NCBI RefSeq assembly: GCF_033344935.1
Contig: NZ_JAWPMM010000001.1
Location: 1,784,001 to 1,848,000, forward strand
Length of the DNA stretch: 64,000 nucleotides
Source of the DNA: Reichenbachiella sp.
Lineage (GTDB): Bacteria; Bacteroidota; Bacteroidia; Cytophagales; Cyclobacteriaceae
Direction of reading: 5' to 3'
The notes below the pieces were generated by a model. The model was not told the origin of the DNA. It made no database searches and was given only the letters and a program-made list of their open reading frames with translations. This document shows positions 26,627-35,029 of this stretch, piece after piece. Each line of letters opens with the position of its first letter. The first letter of the stretch is position 1. Made by a program: the position numbers and the translations under genes.

Positions 26627-27250
26627 ATGGTTTTAGAAGCGTGTGTAGAAAACTTACAAGAAGCCAAAACAGCTGAGACAAGAGGAGCCTCTCAAATAGA
26701 GCTTTGCGGGCGCTTGGATTTGGATGGGATTACTCCAGATATGGCTTTGGTTGAAGAAGTGTTAAACAAGCTTTCTATTCATACAAAGGTAATGGTAAGG
26801 CCAAGAGGAGGAAATTTTGTCTATACCGAAGAAGAGATAGATGTAATGGCTGTGACCATCGAATTTTTAAAAGGTATGGGAGTTCAGGAAATAGTTCTGG
26901 GATTGCTCACTCATCAAAAAAAGATTGACATAGTCTCCACTCAGAAACTGGCAGCACTGGCACAGCCCATGAAGGTCACTTTTCACAAAGCCATTGACGA
27001 GTTGGATGATCCTGTAGAAGGAGTGAGGCAGTTGGTCAGTATACCTGGCATTACAGCAGTGCTTACCTCCGGTGGTAAACCTACCGCTAAAGAAGGGGCT
27101 TTAGTTATTAAGCAAATGATAAAGGCGGCAAATGAGAAACTGGATATGATAGCCGCAGGTAAAATCACCGATAAGAATATTTTAGAGCTGGCTGAGCTGA
27201 TAGGCGCAGATGCCTATCATGGGAAGCTGATTGTGGGGGAATTGGATTAA
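26627..27250 (+). CDS. cutC: CutC-family protein (copper homeostasis protein CutC)
   Basis: TIM-barrel protein, 207 aa, somewhat shorter than the usual ~240. Marks of the family: LEACVENLQEAKTAETRGASQIELCG (start; read as LEACVE, then GASQIELC), VMVRPRGGNFVYTEEE (about 55-70), TFHKAIDELDDP (about 125), VLTSGGKPTAKEG (about 145) and IAAGKITDKN (about 178). The link to copper tolerance is historical and disputed in E. coli; the reaction is unknown. No copper exporter or chaperone is nearby. Second gene of a two-gene unit with the YdeI-like gene. Confidence 0.9.
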   Translation: MVLEACVENLQEAKTAETRGASQIELCGRLDLDGITPDMALVEEVLNKLSIHTKVMVRPRGGNFVYTEEEIDVMAVTIEFLKGMGVQEIVLGLLTHQKKIDIVSTQKLAALAQPMKVTFHKAIDELDDPVEGVRQLVSIPGITAVLTSGGKPTAKEGALVIKQMIKAANEKLDMIAAGKITDKNILELAELIGADAYHGKLIVGELD

Positions 27251-27275
27251 TAGTTTTTTGTGAAACAGAACCAAG

Positions 27276-27747
27276 TCTCCTCTAGGGAGGAGATTTAGAG
27301 GTGGGTTATGGATTGAACTAAATAGTTATCTTTAGCTTATGCGGAAAATCATACCATATGATAATAAACTAGTTCCTTTGGCGCGGAAATTAAGGAATAA
27401 TATGACCTTAGCCGAAGTTCTATTTTGGCAAGAAATCAAAAACAAACAACTTGGTGTTCGCTTTAGCCGACAAATTCCTATAGATCGATTTATCGTTGAT
27501 TTTTATTGTAAAGACCTCCTACTTGCCATAGAAGTTGACGGAGATAGTCATTATCACGATGATCAACCTGAAAAGGACAAGAATAGACAAATGCGGTTAG
27601 AATCTTTGGGAATTAGATTTTTAAGATTTGATGATTTAGATATTAGGACCAATATCAAATGGGTATTGAATGAAATTTATCATGTAGTGCAGGAATTGAA
27701 TACTAGTGGTAATTAACCCACCCCCAAATCCTTCCCAGGAGGGGAGT
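27276..27747. repeat. Inverted repeat pair flanking the DUF559 gene
   Basis: 27276-27308 (containing CTAGGGAGGAGATTTAGAGG then TGGGTTA) recurs inverted at 27714-27747 (TAACCCACCCCCAAATCC, then TTCCCAGGAGGGGAGT), with roughly three quarters identity by eye. The right copy includes the stop codon of the enclosed gene. Each copy can also fold locally (CTCCTCTAGGGAGGAG). Confidence 0.6.
27339..27716 (+). CDS. DUF559 endonuclease-like protein
   Basis: 125 aa, PD-(D/E)xK-like fold related to Vsr-type very-short-patch nucleases. Visible: NMTLAEVLFWQEIKNKQLGVRFSRQ (read as MTLAEVLFW then GVRFSRQ, about 22-47), IDRFIVDFYC and LLAIEVDGDSHYHDD, holding the Asp and Glu-x-Asp of the likely catalytic site (about 52-75), then SLGIRFLRFDDLDI. 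Length is typical. Its function is unknown; copies are scattered through Bacteroidota genomes. The gene is a lone insertion between inverted repeats (27276-27308, 27714-27747), suggesting mobility together with the repeat. Confidence 0.85.
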   Translation: MRKIIPYDNKLVPLARKLRNNMTLAEVLFWQEIKNKQLGVRFSRQIPIDRFIVDFYCKDLLLAIEVDGDSHYHDDQPEKDKNRQMRLESLGIRFLRFDDLDIRTNIKWVLNEIYHVVQELNTSGN

Positions 27748-27760
27748 TCTAATCAAAGAA

Positions 27761-27788
27761 AAAGGCCGCTCTCGTTAGAACGGCCTTT
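27761..27788. terminator. Hairpin terminator, possibly bidirectional
   Basis: AAAGGCCG at 27761-27768 pairs with CGGCCTTT at 27781-27788. On the minus strand it is followed by TTTTTCTTTG, suited to ending transcription of the acyl-CoA dehydrogenase; on the plus strand only three T follow. Confidence 0.55.
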
Positions 27789-27831
27789 AGATACTAAATC
27801 AAACAATTGTTTCTTTTTTCAATTTCAAGAA

Positions 27832-27892
27832 GTCATCGCGAGGAAACGCAGCAATCTCAGTGATAAGATTGCTTCACTGCGTTCGCAATGAC
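27832..27892. repeat. REP-like palindrome, GTCATTGCGAGG type
   Basis: Starts GTCATCGCGAGGAAACGCAG and ends CTGCGTTCGCAATGAC, with AGCAATCT mirrored by AGATTGCT inside. Longer relatives are at 34876-35027 and 52020-52131. Confidence 0.6.
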
Positions 27893-27920
27893 GAACTGAA
27901 CTATTTTGGGTTACGTCTAA

Positions 27921-29717
27921 TTAAAGAGCGTATTGATTTTTGCTAATCAAATGATCAGCGATTTCTCTTCTTAGTTCCTTGATGTTTACAGGATTCATTT
28001 TTGTAAATCTTTTCAATCCCATCAACATCACCTTTTGTTCGTCTCCTGAAGTGAATGAAGCGATGGCGTCTTTTCCAGCCTTATTGATTTTATCAACGGC
28101 TTCGTACAAGTATACTTTAGCTGCATTTACCTGCAATTTGGCTCCTTCTTCTCCATTCATTCCTACTAATTTCTCCGCTCTCAAAAGTGCTGACTCCGCT
28201 GCGTAGATTTCAATCATCATATCCGCTGCATTCATCATGATCTCTTGCTCTTCTTCCAGTTTAGGGCCGAAAGTCTGAGCGGCTTTACCAGCGACCATCA
28301 AGACGGCCTTTTTCAATTTCACTAAAACGTCTTTTTCAACGGCGAAAGGCTTCGACAAATCTGGAACTTCGAAAGAAGGCACCGAAACCAATTCTTTCGC
28401 AACTGCCATGGCAGGCTCCATAATATTTAATTCTCCTTTCATTGCTCGCTTCATGATCATACCGACCATCAACATCCTGTTGATTTCATTGGTGCCTTCA
28501 TAAATTCTTGTGATACGTGCATCTCTATAAGCTCTGGCCATTGGCGCCTCTTCAGAGAATCCCATACCGCCATAGATTTGAACACCCTGATCAACTATAT
28601 AATCAAGCATTTCTGATCCGTGTATTTTGATGATCGCACATTCAATAGAAAACTGCTCGAAACTCTTCAATTTAGCTTCAGCTGGATCTGTACCTCTTGC
28701 AATCAAGTCTGCAATTTTGTCATCGATGTTCTGCCCAGCTCTGTAGGCTGCAGACTCAGTGACCCAAGTTTTGATCGCCATTTCAGCCAATTTGTGCTTG
28801 ATCGCACCGAAGCTGGAAATAGGGGTGTTGAACTGCTTTCTTTCGTTGGCATAGTTGGTAGACTGACTGATGACCTCTTTACATCCACCGATTACACCAG
28901 CACCTAATTTGATTCTTCCGATGTTGAGAATGTTTACGGCAATCTTGAAACCGTTTTCTCTCTCAGAAAGCATGTTTTCAACAGGTACTTTACAGTCATT
29001 GAAGAAAATTTGCCGAGTAGATGAGCCTTTGATGCCCAACTTTACTTCTTCGTCGTTCATGGTGATGCCACCATAAGTCTTCTCTACTAAAAAGGCAGTT
29101 AATTTCTTGTCATCATCAATCTTAGCAAATACGATCAATAGATCGGCGAATCCACCATTCGAAATCCACATTTTCTGCCCATTGATCAAATAGTGCTTAC
29201 CATCGGCGCTCAAAGCTGCCTTTGTTTTTCCGGAGTTGGCATCTGATCCAGCATCTGGCTCAGTCAAACAATAACATGATTTCCATTCGCCGCTGGCTAA
29301 TTTTGGTAAATAAGCTTTTTTCTGCTCTTCGTTGCCATAATATAGGATAGGTAAAGTACCAATCCCTGTATGTGCGCCATAGGCGGTTGAAAATGAGCCA
29401 GTAGCTCCAATTTCATCTGCGATCAACATAGAAGTGTTGAAATCCATGCCTAGCCCACCATACTCTTCTGGTACAGCCACTCCCAATAGTCCAAGCTCTC
29501 CAGCCTTTTCCATGAGCGAAGGCATCAATCCTTCTTCTTGTTTCTCTATTTTTTCTATGTTAGGGTTGATTTCCTTTTCAATGAAATCCTGAGTAGCCTG
29601 AGCCATCATCTTTTGCTCTTCAGAAAACTCTTCTCTGATGAAGATGTCTGCTGCTTGTGATTCTTTGATGAGAAATTCTCCCCCTCGAATCGATCTTTTT
29701 TCTGCTGTGGTTTCCAT
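27921..29717 (-). CDS. Acyl-CoA dehydrogenase
   Basis: FAD enzyme of the first step of fatty-acid beta-oxidation, 598 aa, the long form with a C-terminal extension of about 160 residues as in very-long-chain enzymes of this phylum. Marks: N-terminal domain with EEYGGLGMDFNTSMLIADEI, FAD/substrate strand CYCLTEPDAGSDANSGKTKA (about 150-170), WISNGGFADL, and the signature ARITRIYEGTNEINRMLM near residue 410 holding the catalytic Glu. Chain-length specificity is not readable. It is monocistronic here; two palindromic operators at 29758-29815 suggest repression when fatty acids are absent. Confidence 0.93.
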   Translation of the reverse strand: METTAEKRSIRGGEFLIKESQAADIFIREEFSEEQKMMAQATQDFIEKEINPNIEKIEKQEEGLMPSLMEKAGELGLLGVAVPEEYGGLGMDFNTSMLIADEIGATGSFSTAYGAHTGIGTLPILYYGNEEQKKAYLPKLASGEWKSCYCLTEPDAGSDANSGKTKAALSADGKHYLINGQKMWISNGGFADLLIVFAKIDDDKKLTAFLVEKTYGGITMNDEEVKLGIKGSSTRQIFFNDCKVPVENMLSERENGFKIAVNILNIGRIKLGAGVIGGCKEVISQSTNYANERKQFNTPISSFGAIKHKLAEMAIKTWVTESAAYRAGQNIDDKIADLIARGTDPAEAKLKSFEQFSIECAIIKIHGSEMLDYIVDQGVQIYGGMGFSEEAPMARAYRDARITRIYEGTNEINRMLMVGMIMKRAMKGELNIMEPAMAVAKELVSVPSFEVPDLSKPFAVEKDVLVKLKKAVLMVAGKAAQTFGPKLEEEQEIMMNAADMMIEIYAAESALLRAEKLVGMNGEEGAKLQVNAAKVYLYEAVDKINKAGKDAIASFTSGDEQKVMLMGLKRFTKMNPVNIKELRREIADHLISKNQYAL

Positions 29718-29757
29718 ATCTTTTCTTTAGTAATACTTAAAGTTAATGACTTTTCTT

Positions 29758-29815
29758 TTGTTATGCATGCATAACAAATCCAAATATATATAAAATTAGT
29801 ATGCATGCATAACAA
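29758..29815 (-). promoter_or_regulatory. Promoter and paired palindromic operators of the acyl-CoA dehydrogenase gene
   Basis: TTGTTATGCATGCATAACAA at 29758-29777 is a perfect 20-bp palindrome; a second site (core TATGCATGCATA, 29800-29811) is centred 38 bp away. Between them, read on the minus strand, is a perfect TAnnTTTG -7 box, TATATTTG (29788-29781). One site thus covers the upstream promoter half and the other the transcription start, the arrangement expected of a repressor. The regulator is not in the window. Confidence 0.65.
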
Positions 29816-29978
29816 ATTGAATTTCTTTTTTCTTGATTAAGTAAAAAATGTAGGAAATAGGCGAAACCACACCGTTCGTCTCTAGAAAATCCCATTCCTA
29901 AAATCTCCCATTGATTTGTAATAAGATTAGTCTATCTAGTACTAACAATCGGAAACTACTCAACTTAAAAACTCGGTC

Positions 29979-32420
29979 ATGCTCAGGAATTACATCAAAA
30001 TCGCCATTAGAAATTTATTCAAGCACAAGGCTTTTAGTCTTATCAATATCATTGGTCTGGCGGGAGGACTCACTTGTTGTTTACTCATTTTTGTTTTTGT
30101 CAATGACGAATTGAGTTATGACAAGTTTCAAAGCAAGAAGGATCGCATTTATCGATTACAATACTTTATTCAGGAGTTCAATATTGGAAGAGTTCCCCCG
30201 GTTTTTGCAGAGCACCTCAATGAGTTCTTTCCCGAAGTCGAAAAAACAACCAGATTGTTTACTCGTGGGGTCAGCGTGCAGGTGGATGGATTAAACGGTG
30301 AGATGAAAAAATTTGAAGAGGAGAATATCTTTTTCACAGACTCATCCACATTAGAAATTTTTGATTTTCAATTTTTAGAGGGTAATGCCACATTGCCACT
30401 ACAGGAGCCATTCACTGCTATCATCACGCAGGAACTAGCAAAGAAATATTTTGGAAGTCAATCTGCGATCGGGCAAGTCATTAAAATGGAAGGCAAGCCT
30501 TTTCGAGTGTCTGCTGTGGTAGCCGAGTATCCTACGAATTCGCATTTTCATTTTAATGCGCTGGTGCCATACCAAAACATGTATGACTTAGAGCCTGAAC
30601 CATTAGCCACTGGCTTGCGCCAAAATTTCAAACTCAACTGGATGGTGTCTCATTCTCCCACTTATGTATTGCTCAAAGAAGGAGCAGACCCAGAGGCTGT
30701 CAATACTCGCTTTACTGACTTTGTATCTCAAAAGATTCCTGAAAACATGCAGAAAGGGCAGTCTTTCAAAATTCAACCTTTGTTGGATATTCATCTAAAT
30801 GATGAAGTAGGGGCGCAGCTAGAGCCTTCTGGAAGTAGCGTGTTCCTTTTTGTATTTATGGCGGTTGGGGCTTTGACCCTATTGATAGCCTGTATCAATT
30901 TTGTGAATTTGTCGACCGCTCGTTCGCTGCAGCGTACCAAAGAAATCGGCATGCGTAAAGTGATGGGCGCCTGGAAGGGAAGTTTAGTCGCTCAATTTTT
31001 AGGTGAATCATTTGTGACAGCTGGAGTGGCTGCTGTGGTGGCTTATGTATCATCCGTTTTTTTACTACCAGTGCTCAATGAAGTAACTGGCAAGGAGTTG
31101 GAATTGGCTGCACTGTATAGGCCTGAAATAGTAGTTGGATTTATTGGGTTGTTTTTTGTAACTAGTTTGTTGGCTGGATTGTACCCTGCTTTTTTTGCTA
31201 CTAGAATTTCGCCCATATATAGTCTCAAAGGGTTAAGCGGGAATAGTGCTAAAGGTGGTCTCTCATTCAGAAAAGGTTTGATAGTCATTCAATTTTCTAT
31301 TTCTATTCTTTTAATATCTGGAACCTTGATCGTATACGATCAGCTGAATTTCCTTCAGAACAAACCCCTTGGTCTCAATAAAGACCATATGATAACCGCT
31401 CCAGTGATGAGTGATAATTTCAATAATGTATTTGGTGCGGTCAGTGAAGATAAGCGTAAAGCGATGGATGCTTTTGAAACCGAGTTGATGAGTATTCCAG
31501 GGGTTTTGGCCAGTACTTTATCTGCTGGAATTCCAGGGCAAGGGGTAGCTCATCGAAATGTTATACCTGATGGATTTACCGCAGAGGATAACATGCTCGC
31601 GCCAGTACTATCTGTGGATTTTGATTTTATCAGCACCTACGGAATTGAGATTGTTTCGGGAAGAGATTTTTCAAAGGAATTTGAAACTGATCCTCAAGCA
31701 GCCTTTATTATTAACCAAACGGCGGTGCATACTTATAATTTTGGTTCACCTGAAGAGGCGTTGGGCAAATCGATCAATATGGAAGGGAAAATTGGGAAGG
31801 TGATCGGTGTGGCAAAGGATTTTAATTTTATGTCGTTGTCGCAGGCGCTAGGGCCTATGTTGATAGATATCAGAGTGCCGGCGTTTACACATTTCTCTTT
31901 CAAGATCAACAATCAAAATATACCTCAGACACTAAGCGCTATTGAGGGAGTCTGGAATAAGCACTTCCCCACAGAAACTTTTGCTGCTCAGTTTCTTGAC
32001 GAACAGCTGGCACAGAGCTTCGGTGAGCAAGAACAGTTGGGTAAGCTCATTGGCAATTTCTCAATATTGGCGATTCTGATTTCTTGTTTGGGATCTTATG
32101 GAATGATCATGTTTTTGGCGAGTCAAAAAATGAAAGAAGTAGGCATTCGAAAAGTGCTGGGGGCGTCAGTTTCAGGATTGGTTTTGTTACTGTCGCAGCG
32201 ATTTGTGTTGTTAGCTTTTGGTGCCATGCTGATTGCCATTCCAATGGCTTATTATCTGGCCAATGCTTGGCTAGATGAGTTTGCCTATCGGGTCGATATT
32301 TCGTATTGGAATTTTGGTGTGGCCAGCTTGGTTACAATCGCTTTGGTACTGGTCACGATAAGCTTCCAGTCGATCCGCACAGCTACGGCCAATCCAGTGA
32401 AGTCATTAAGGCAGGAGTAG
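29979..32420 (+). CDS. FtsX/MacB-type ABC transporter permease
   Basis: 813 aa. First helix in the usual start MLRNYIKIAIRNLFKHKAFS...LINIIGLAGGLTCCLLIF, then a periplasmic MacB-type domain (about 50-270), three helices with the FtsX signature ARSLQRTKEIGMRKVMGAWK (about 310-330), a fourth hydrophobic block, a second periplasmic domain and a second FtsX module (FLASQKMKEVGIRKVLGASV near residue 710), ending NPVKSLRQE. Duplicated FtsX permeases of this type in Bacteroidota lack a neighbouring ATPase and probably act as mechanotransmission or export units; the partner ATPase and substrate are unknown. Monocistronic. Confidence 0.92.
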   Translation: MLRNYIKIAIRNLFKHKAFSLINIIGLAGGLTCCLLIFVFVNDELSYDKFQSKKDRIYRLQYFIQEFNIGRVPPVFAEHLNEFFPEVEKTTRLFTRGVSVQVDGLNGEMKKFEEENIFFTDSSTLEIFDFQFLEGNATLPLQEPFTAIITQELAKKYFGSQSAIGQVIKMEGKPFRVSAVVAEYPTNSHFHFNALVPYQNMYDLEPEPLATGLRQNFKLNWMVSHSPTYVLLKEGADPEAVNTRFTDFVSQKIPENMQKGQSFKIQPLLDIHLNDEVGAQLEPSGSSVFLFVFMAVGALTLLIACINFVNLSTARSLQRTKEIGMRKVMGAWKGSLVAQFLGESFVTAGVAAVVAYVSSVFLLPVLNEVTGKELELAALYRPEIVVGFIGLFFVTSLLAGLYPAFFATRISPIYSLKGLSGNSAKGGLSFRKGLIVIQFSISILLISGTLIVYDQLNFLQNKPLGLNKDHMITAPVMSDNFNNVFGAVSEDKRKAMDAFETELMSIPGVLASTLSAGIPGQGVAHRNVIPDGFTAEDNMLAPVLSVDFDFISTYGIEIVSGRDFSKEFETDPQAAFIINQTAVHTYNFGSPEEALGKSINMEGKIGKVIGVAKDFNFMSLSQALGPMLIDIRVPAFTHFSFKINNQNIPQTLSAIEGVWNKHFPTETFAAQFLDEQLAQSFGEQEQLGKLIGNFSILAILISCLGSYGMIMFLASQKMKEVGIRKVLGASVSGLVLLLSQRFVLLAFGAMLIAIPMAYYLANAWLDEFAYRVDISYWNFGVASLVTIALVLVTISFQSIRTATANPVKSLRQE

Positions 32421-32432
32421 TAGGGCTAAACT

Positions 32433-33506
32433 TTATAGGTTTGTTTTTCTAAACTTGGCTGGAGTAGTGCCTGTAACTTTTTTGAATGCTGAATAGGCCA
32501 CTGAGGGCGACTGAAAGCCTGATTCTTCCATCAAGGCTTGAAGGGTGTAGTTGTTTGCGTTTGGGCTTTTTAACCTTTCGATCAAGTCTTTTACTCTATA
32601 GCCATTTACATAATCAAAGAAGTTTTGATTAGCTTCTTGATTGAGCGTTTGCGAAACCACACGACTGTGCAAGTCGGCTTGATCGGCTAATTCAGTAATG
32701 GTCAATTTAGGATTGGCGAATAGCGCTTGATCGGTCATCACAGATTCAATTTTCTCTATGTAAAATTGTAAGTCTTTTGTAGATAATTTTGACTGGCTGT
32801 AACTCGTAAGTTTAACGAAAAGTGCTGGGTTTTTGAAAATTTTATAACCCAAATAGCAGGTAATCATTGCAAAGATTAATGTCAAATTTAGACCAACCAC
32901 ATCAAGTATTTGCTCTGCAACTATAGAATAGGCTAAAAGAACCAATCGCATAATAAGTGTAGCAAGAAGTAAACTAAGAATAACTTTAATCCAGCCTAAG
33001 TCGCGTTTCTCCAGGTTGGAATAGGTTTGCTTGGTTTGATTCTGATATGTGTTGACCAAATAGAAAGTCAGGATGATATAAATGACCCATTGAATAACAA
33101 AGGTGAGAAATGCCAAATTGTTAATCACCTCTATCGCATGTTGAAATGACATTATAGCATGCATGGTGAGCAGTAAGGCATAAATAAAGAATGGCACAAA
33201 GTGTATGGCCCATTTCCAATCATTAGGATCAGAAATCCTGATTTTAACAAAGAAATATATCGAGGGTCCCATGACGAGCAGGGCCACATTAGAAATGTGC
33301 TGATAAAAATCCATGGCATCCATATAGTAGGATAGTCGAACGATGGTGTTGAATGTGGTGATAGCCATGGCTACCAAAAGCACGGATAACATTCTGTTAG
33401 ATAGGCGATAAGAAGTTCGCTGGTTCCAGAGTAGGACGGCCAAGAAAAGGCTGAGGCCAAAGAAGATGGCGTTGAGCAGGATGGACACGTCATGAATGAG
33501 AATCAT
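32433..33506 (-). CDS. Membrane-bound AraC-family transcriptional regulator
   Basis: 357 aa. The N-terminal ~230 residues carry about seven hydrophobic segments (for example ILLNAIFFGLSLFLAVLLW, MLSVLLVAMAITTFNTIV, FVPFFIYALLLTMHAIM). The C-terminal ~110 residues form an AraC double helix-turn-helix: PKLTITELADQADLHSRVVS, then YTLQALMEESGFQSPSVAYS and AFKKVTGTTPAKFRK. This is a one-component regulator that senses at the membrane and binds DNA directly. Target unknown; it is convergent with the FtsX-type gene and divergent from the lipoprotein gene at 33625. Confidence 0.9.
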   Translation of the reverse strand: MILIHDVSILLNAIFFGLSLFLAVLLWNQRTSYRLSNRMLSVLLVAMAITTFNTIVRLSYYMDAMDFYQHISNVALLVMGPSIYFFVKIRISDPNDWKWAIHFVPFFIYALLLTMHAIMSFQHAIEVINNLAFLTFVIQWVIYIILTFYLVNTYQNQTKQTYSNLEKRDLGWIKVILSLLLATLIMRLVLLAYSIVAEQILDVVGLNLTLIFAMITCYLGYKIFKNPALFVKLTSYSQSKLSTKDLQFYIEKIESVMTDQALFANPKLTITELADQADLHSRVVSQTLNQEANQNFFDYVNGYRVKDLIERLKSPNANNYTLQALMEESGFQSPSVAYSAFKKVTGTTPAKFRKTNL

Positions 33507-33624
33507 AGGTCAATTTTACCAATTATTTTATTCGAATGCATGTATCCGAACAACTGAATAACAAAACAGATGATTGATTTTATGGTTTCGCCGTTGATTT
33601 GGGCATTATCAAAAATTCAATAAA

Positions 33625-34137
33625 ATGTATTACAATAAAATGTTATCAATCATTTGTTTATTTTTTCTATTGTGGGGCTGTAGTGAAGACGAATCAATAA
33701 AATCCACAATATTGACTAGCAGTGGGAATGAAATTGCTATGGACGGCATATGGCACTCGAACTGTATTGACTTTACTGATTTTAGGCTCAATGAGTCTTT
33801 TGACTTTGATGGAGGGGACCTTGTCATTACAATTCATCAATATACTGGAGAGACCTGTGAAAATCCCGATGCCACAGAAAAGGTGACCATCACTTTCCAA
33901 ACTTTAGAAACCATTGAGGCTAAACTGAACGGAAACACCGTACTTGCAAATAAGGTGAAAGGCACACAAATATCTAGTAGTGATAACAAATCCAGCGACT
34001 TCAAGCAAACTTTCTATGTAGACGATGTTTCAGGCGTCAATATCTTGTACCATGGAGTCTTTGGCGATGATGGCGGTAGATTGTCATCGGATGGTTATCC
34101 TGTAGAGTTGCATCCCTTTGCCATTACACAGGAGTAG
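33625..34137 (+). CDS. Lipoprotein of unknown function
   Basis: 170 aa; lipoprotein signal MLSIICLFFLLWGC (Cys about residue 19), followed by SEDES, an acidic stretch like the export signal that places Bacteroidota lipoproteins on the cell surface. The mature part is beta-rich (LVITIHQYTGETC, KVTITFQTLETIEAKL) and polar. No family is recognised. It is divergent from the AraC gene, which could regulate it, but nothing proves that. Confidence 0.72.
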   Translation: MYYNKMLSIICLFFLLWGCSEDESIKSTILTSSGNEIAMDGIWHSNCIDFTDFRLNESFDFDGGDLVITIHQYTGETCENPDATEKVTITFQTLETIEAKLNGNTVLANKVKGTQISSSDNKSSDFKQTFYVDDVSGVNILYHGVFGDDGGRLSSDGYPVELHPFAITQE

Positions 34138-34146
34138 TTCGAATCA

Positions 34147-34179
34147 AACCTATAAGGCATTCAAAACCTTATGGGTTTC
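34147..34179. repeat. Second copy of the AAACCTATAAGG hairpin
   Basis: AAACCTATAAGG (34147-34158) and CCTTATGGGTTT (34168-34179), one mismatch in the stem, placed between two convergent genes as a likely bidirectional terminator. Compare 3365-3397. Confidence 0.5.
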
Positions 34180-34202
34180 TAAGAGTGCGCGAAGGACTTT
34201 TT

Positions 34203-34805
34203 TTAATCCTTCATCTTATCCTTAAACACCTTTTTAAACTTCTCCACTTTTGGACGGATCACGAAGTTGCAGTAGGGCTGTGATCCGTTGAGGTTAAAGT
34301 ATTCCTGATGGTAGTCCTCGGCAGGGTAAAAAGTGCTTGCCTCTGTGATTTCGGTCACAATCGGATCGCTCCAGGAACTGGAAGCATCAAGTTTGGTTTT
34401 GTATTCGGTGGCTAGCTTCTTTTGTTCTTCGTTGTGATAGAATACCGCTGAGCGATACTGGGTTCCCACATCATTACCTTGTCGGTTGAGCGTGGTAGGG
34501 TCGTGTGTCTTCCAGAATACTTCGAGTAATTCATCGAAAGTAATCACAGATGGATCGTAGGTGATTTGTAGCACCTCGGCATGGCCAGTACTACCCGAAC
34601 AAACTTCCTTGTAGGTAGGGTCTTTGGTCTCTCCACCCATGTAGCCGGATACGGCTTTGGATACTCCCTTGAGTTCTTGAAAAATAGCCTCTGTACACCA
34701 GAAGCAACCATTGCCGAATGTTGCTATTTCCATCTTTTTTGTTTGTGCTGAAAGCGTTTGAGCAAATATGAATAATAAAACGAAAAGTTGAATACGTATA
34801 GTCAA
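34203..34805 (-). CDS. msrA: Peptide methionine sulfoxide reductase MsrA, exported
   Basis: Reduces the S-epimer of methionine sulfoxide. Catalytic Cys in FGNGCFWCTEA; further family marks GYMGGETKDPTYKEVCSG, GHAEVLQITYDP, FWKTHDPTTLNRQGND and QYRSAVFYHNEEQ. Start choice: an ATG at 34880 keeps the frame open but lies in the palindromic repeat at 34876-35027, and its first 25 residues look unlike a protein start. TTG at 34805 gives MTIRIQLFVLLFIFAQTLSAQ, a clear signal peptide; GTG at 34823 is also possible. The protein is thus probably periplasmic. No MsrB domain or gene is adjacent. Confidence 0.9.
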   Translation of the reverse strand: MTIRIQLFVLLFIFAQTLSAQTKKMEIATFGNGCFWCTEAIFQELKGVSKAVSGYMGGETKDPTYKEVCSGSTGHAEVLQITYDPSVITFDELLEVFWKTHDPTTLNRQGNDVGTQYRSAVFYHNEEQKKLATEYKTKLDASSSWSDPIVTEITEASTFYPAEDYHQEYFNLNGSQPYCNFVIRPKVEKFKKVFKDKMKD

Positions 34806-34875
34806 CGTGTTTGTTGCCGTCACAGAAAAATTAACTGGACTAGAAGGGAAATGGTTCGGAGTCTCTTTGAAACTC

Positions 34876-35027
34876 GTCATTGCGAGAAGAATATTTTGCA
34901 GTTAGCAAAATAGACGACGTGGCAATCCCTTGCGGCTTCTACTGCCTTTGTTTCGCTTGGAAATTAAAATAATGAGATTGCTTCGTTGTGCATTCGATTG
35001 GCATCGAATCGCATGCCTCGCAATGAC
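34876..35027. repeat. REP-like composite palindrome, GTCATTGCGAG type
   Basis: About 150 bp beginning GTCATTGCGAGAAG and ending CCTCGCAATGAC, with GACGTGGCAATCCC and GAGATTGCTTCGTTGTG inside. It fills the space between the LytTR gene (stop 3 bp away) and msrA, and could act as a terminator or mRNA stabiliser. Confidence 0.6.
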
Positions 35028-35029
35028 GA

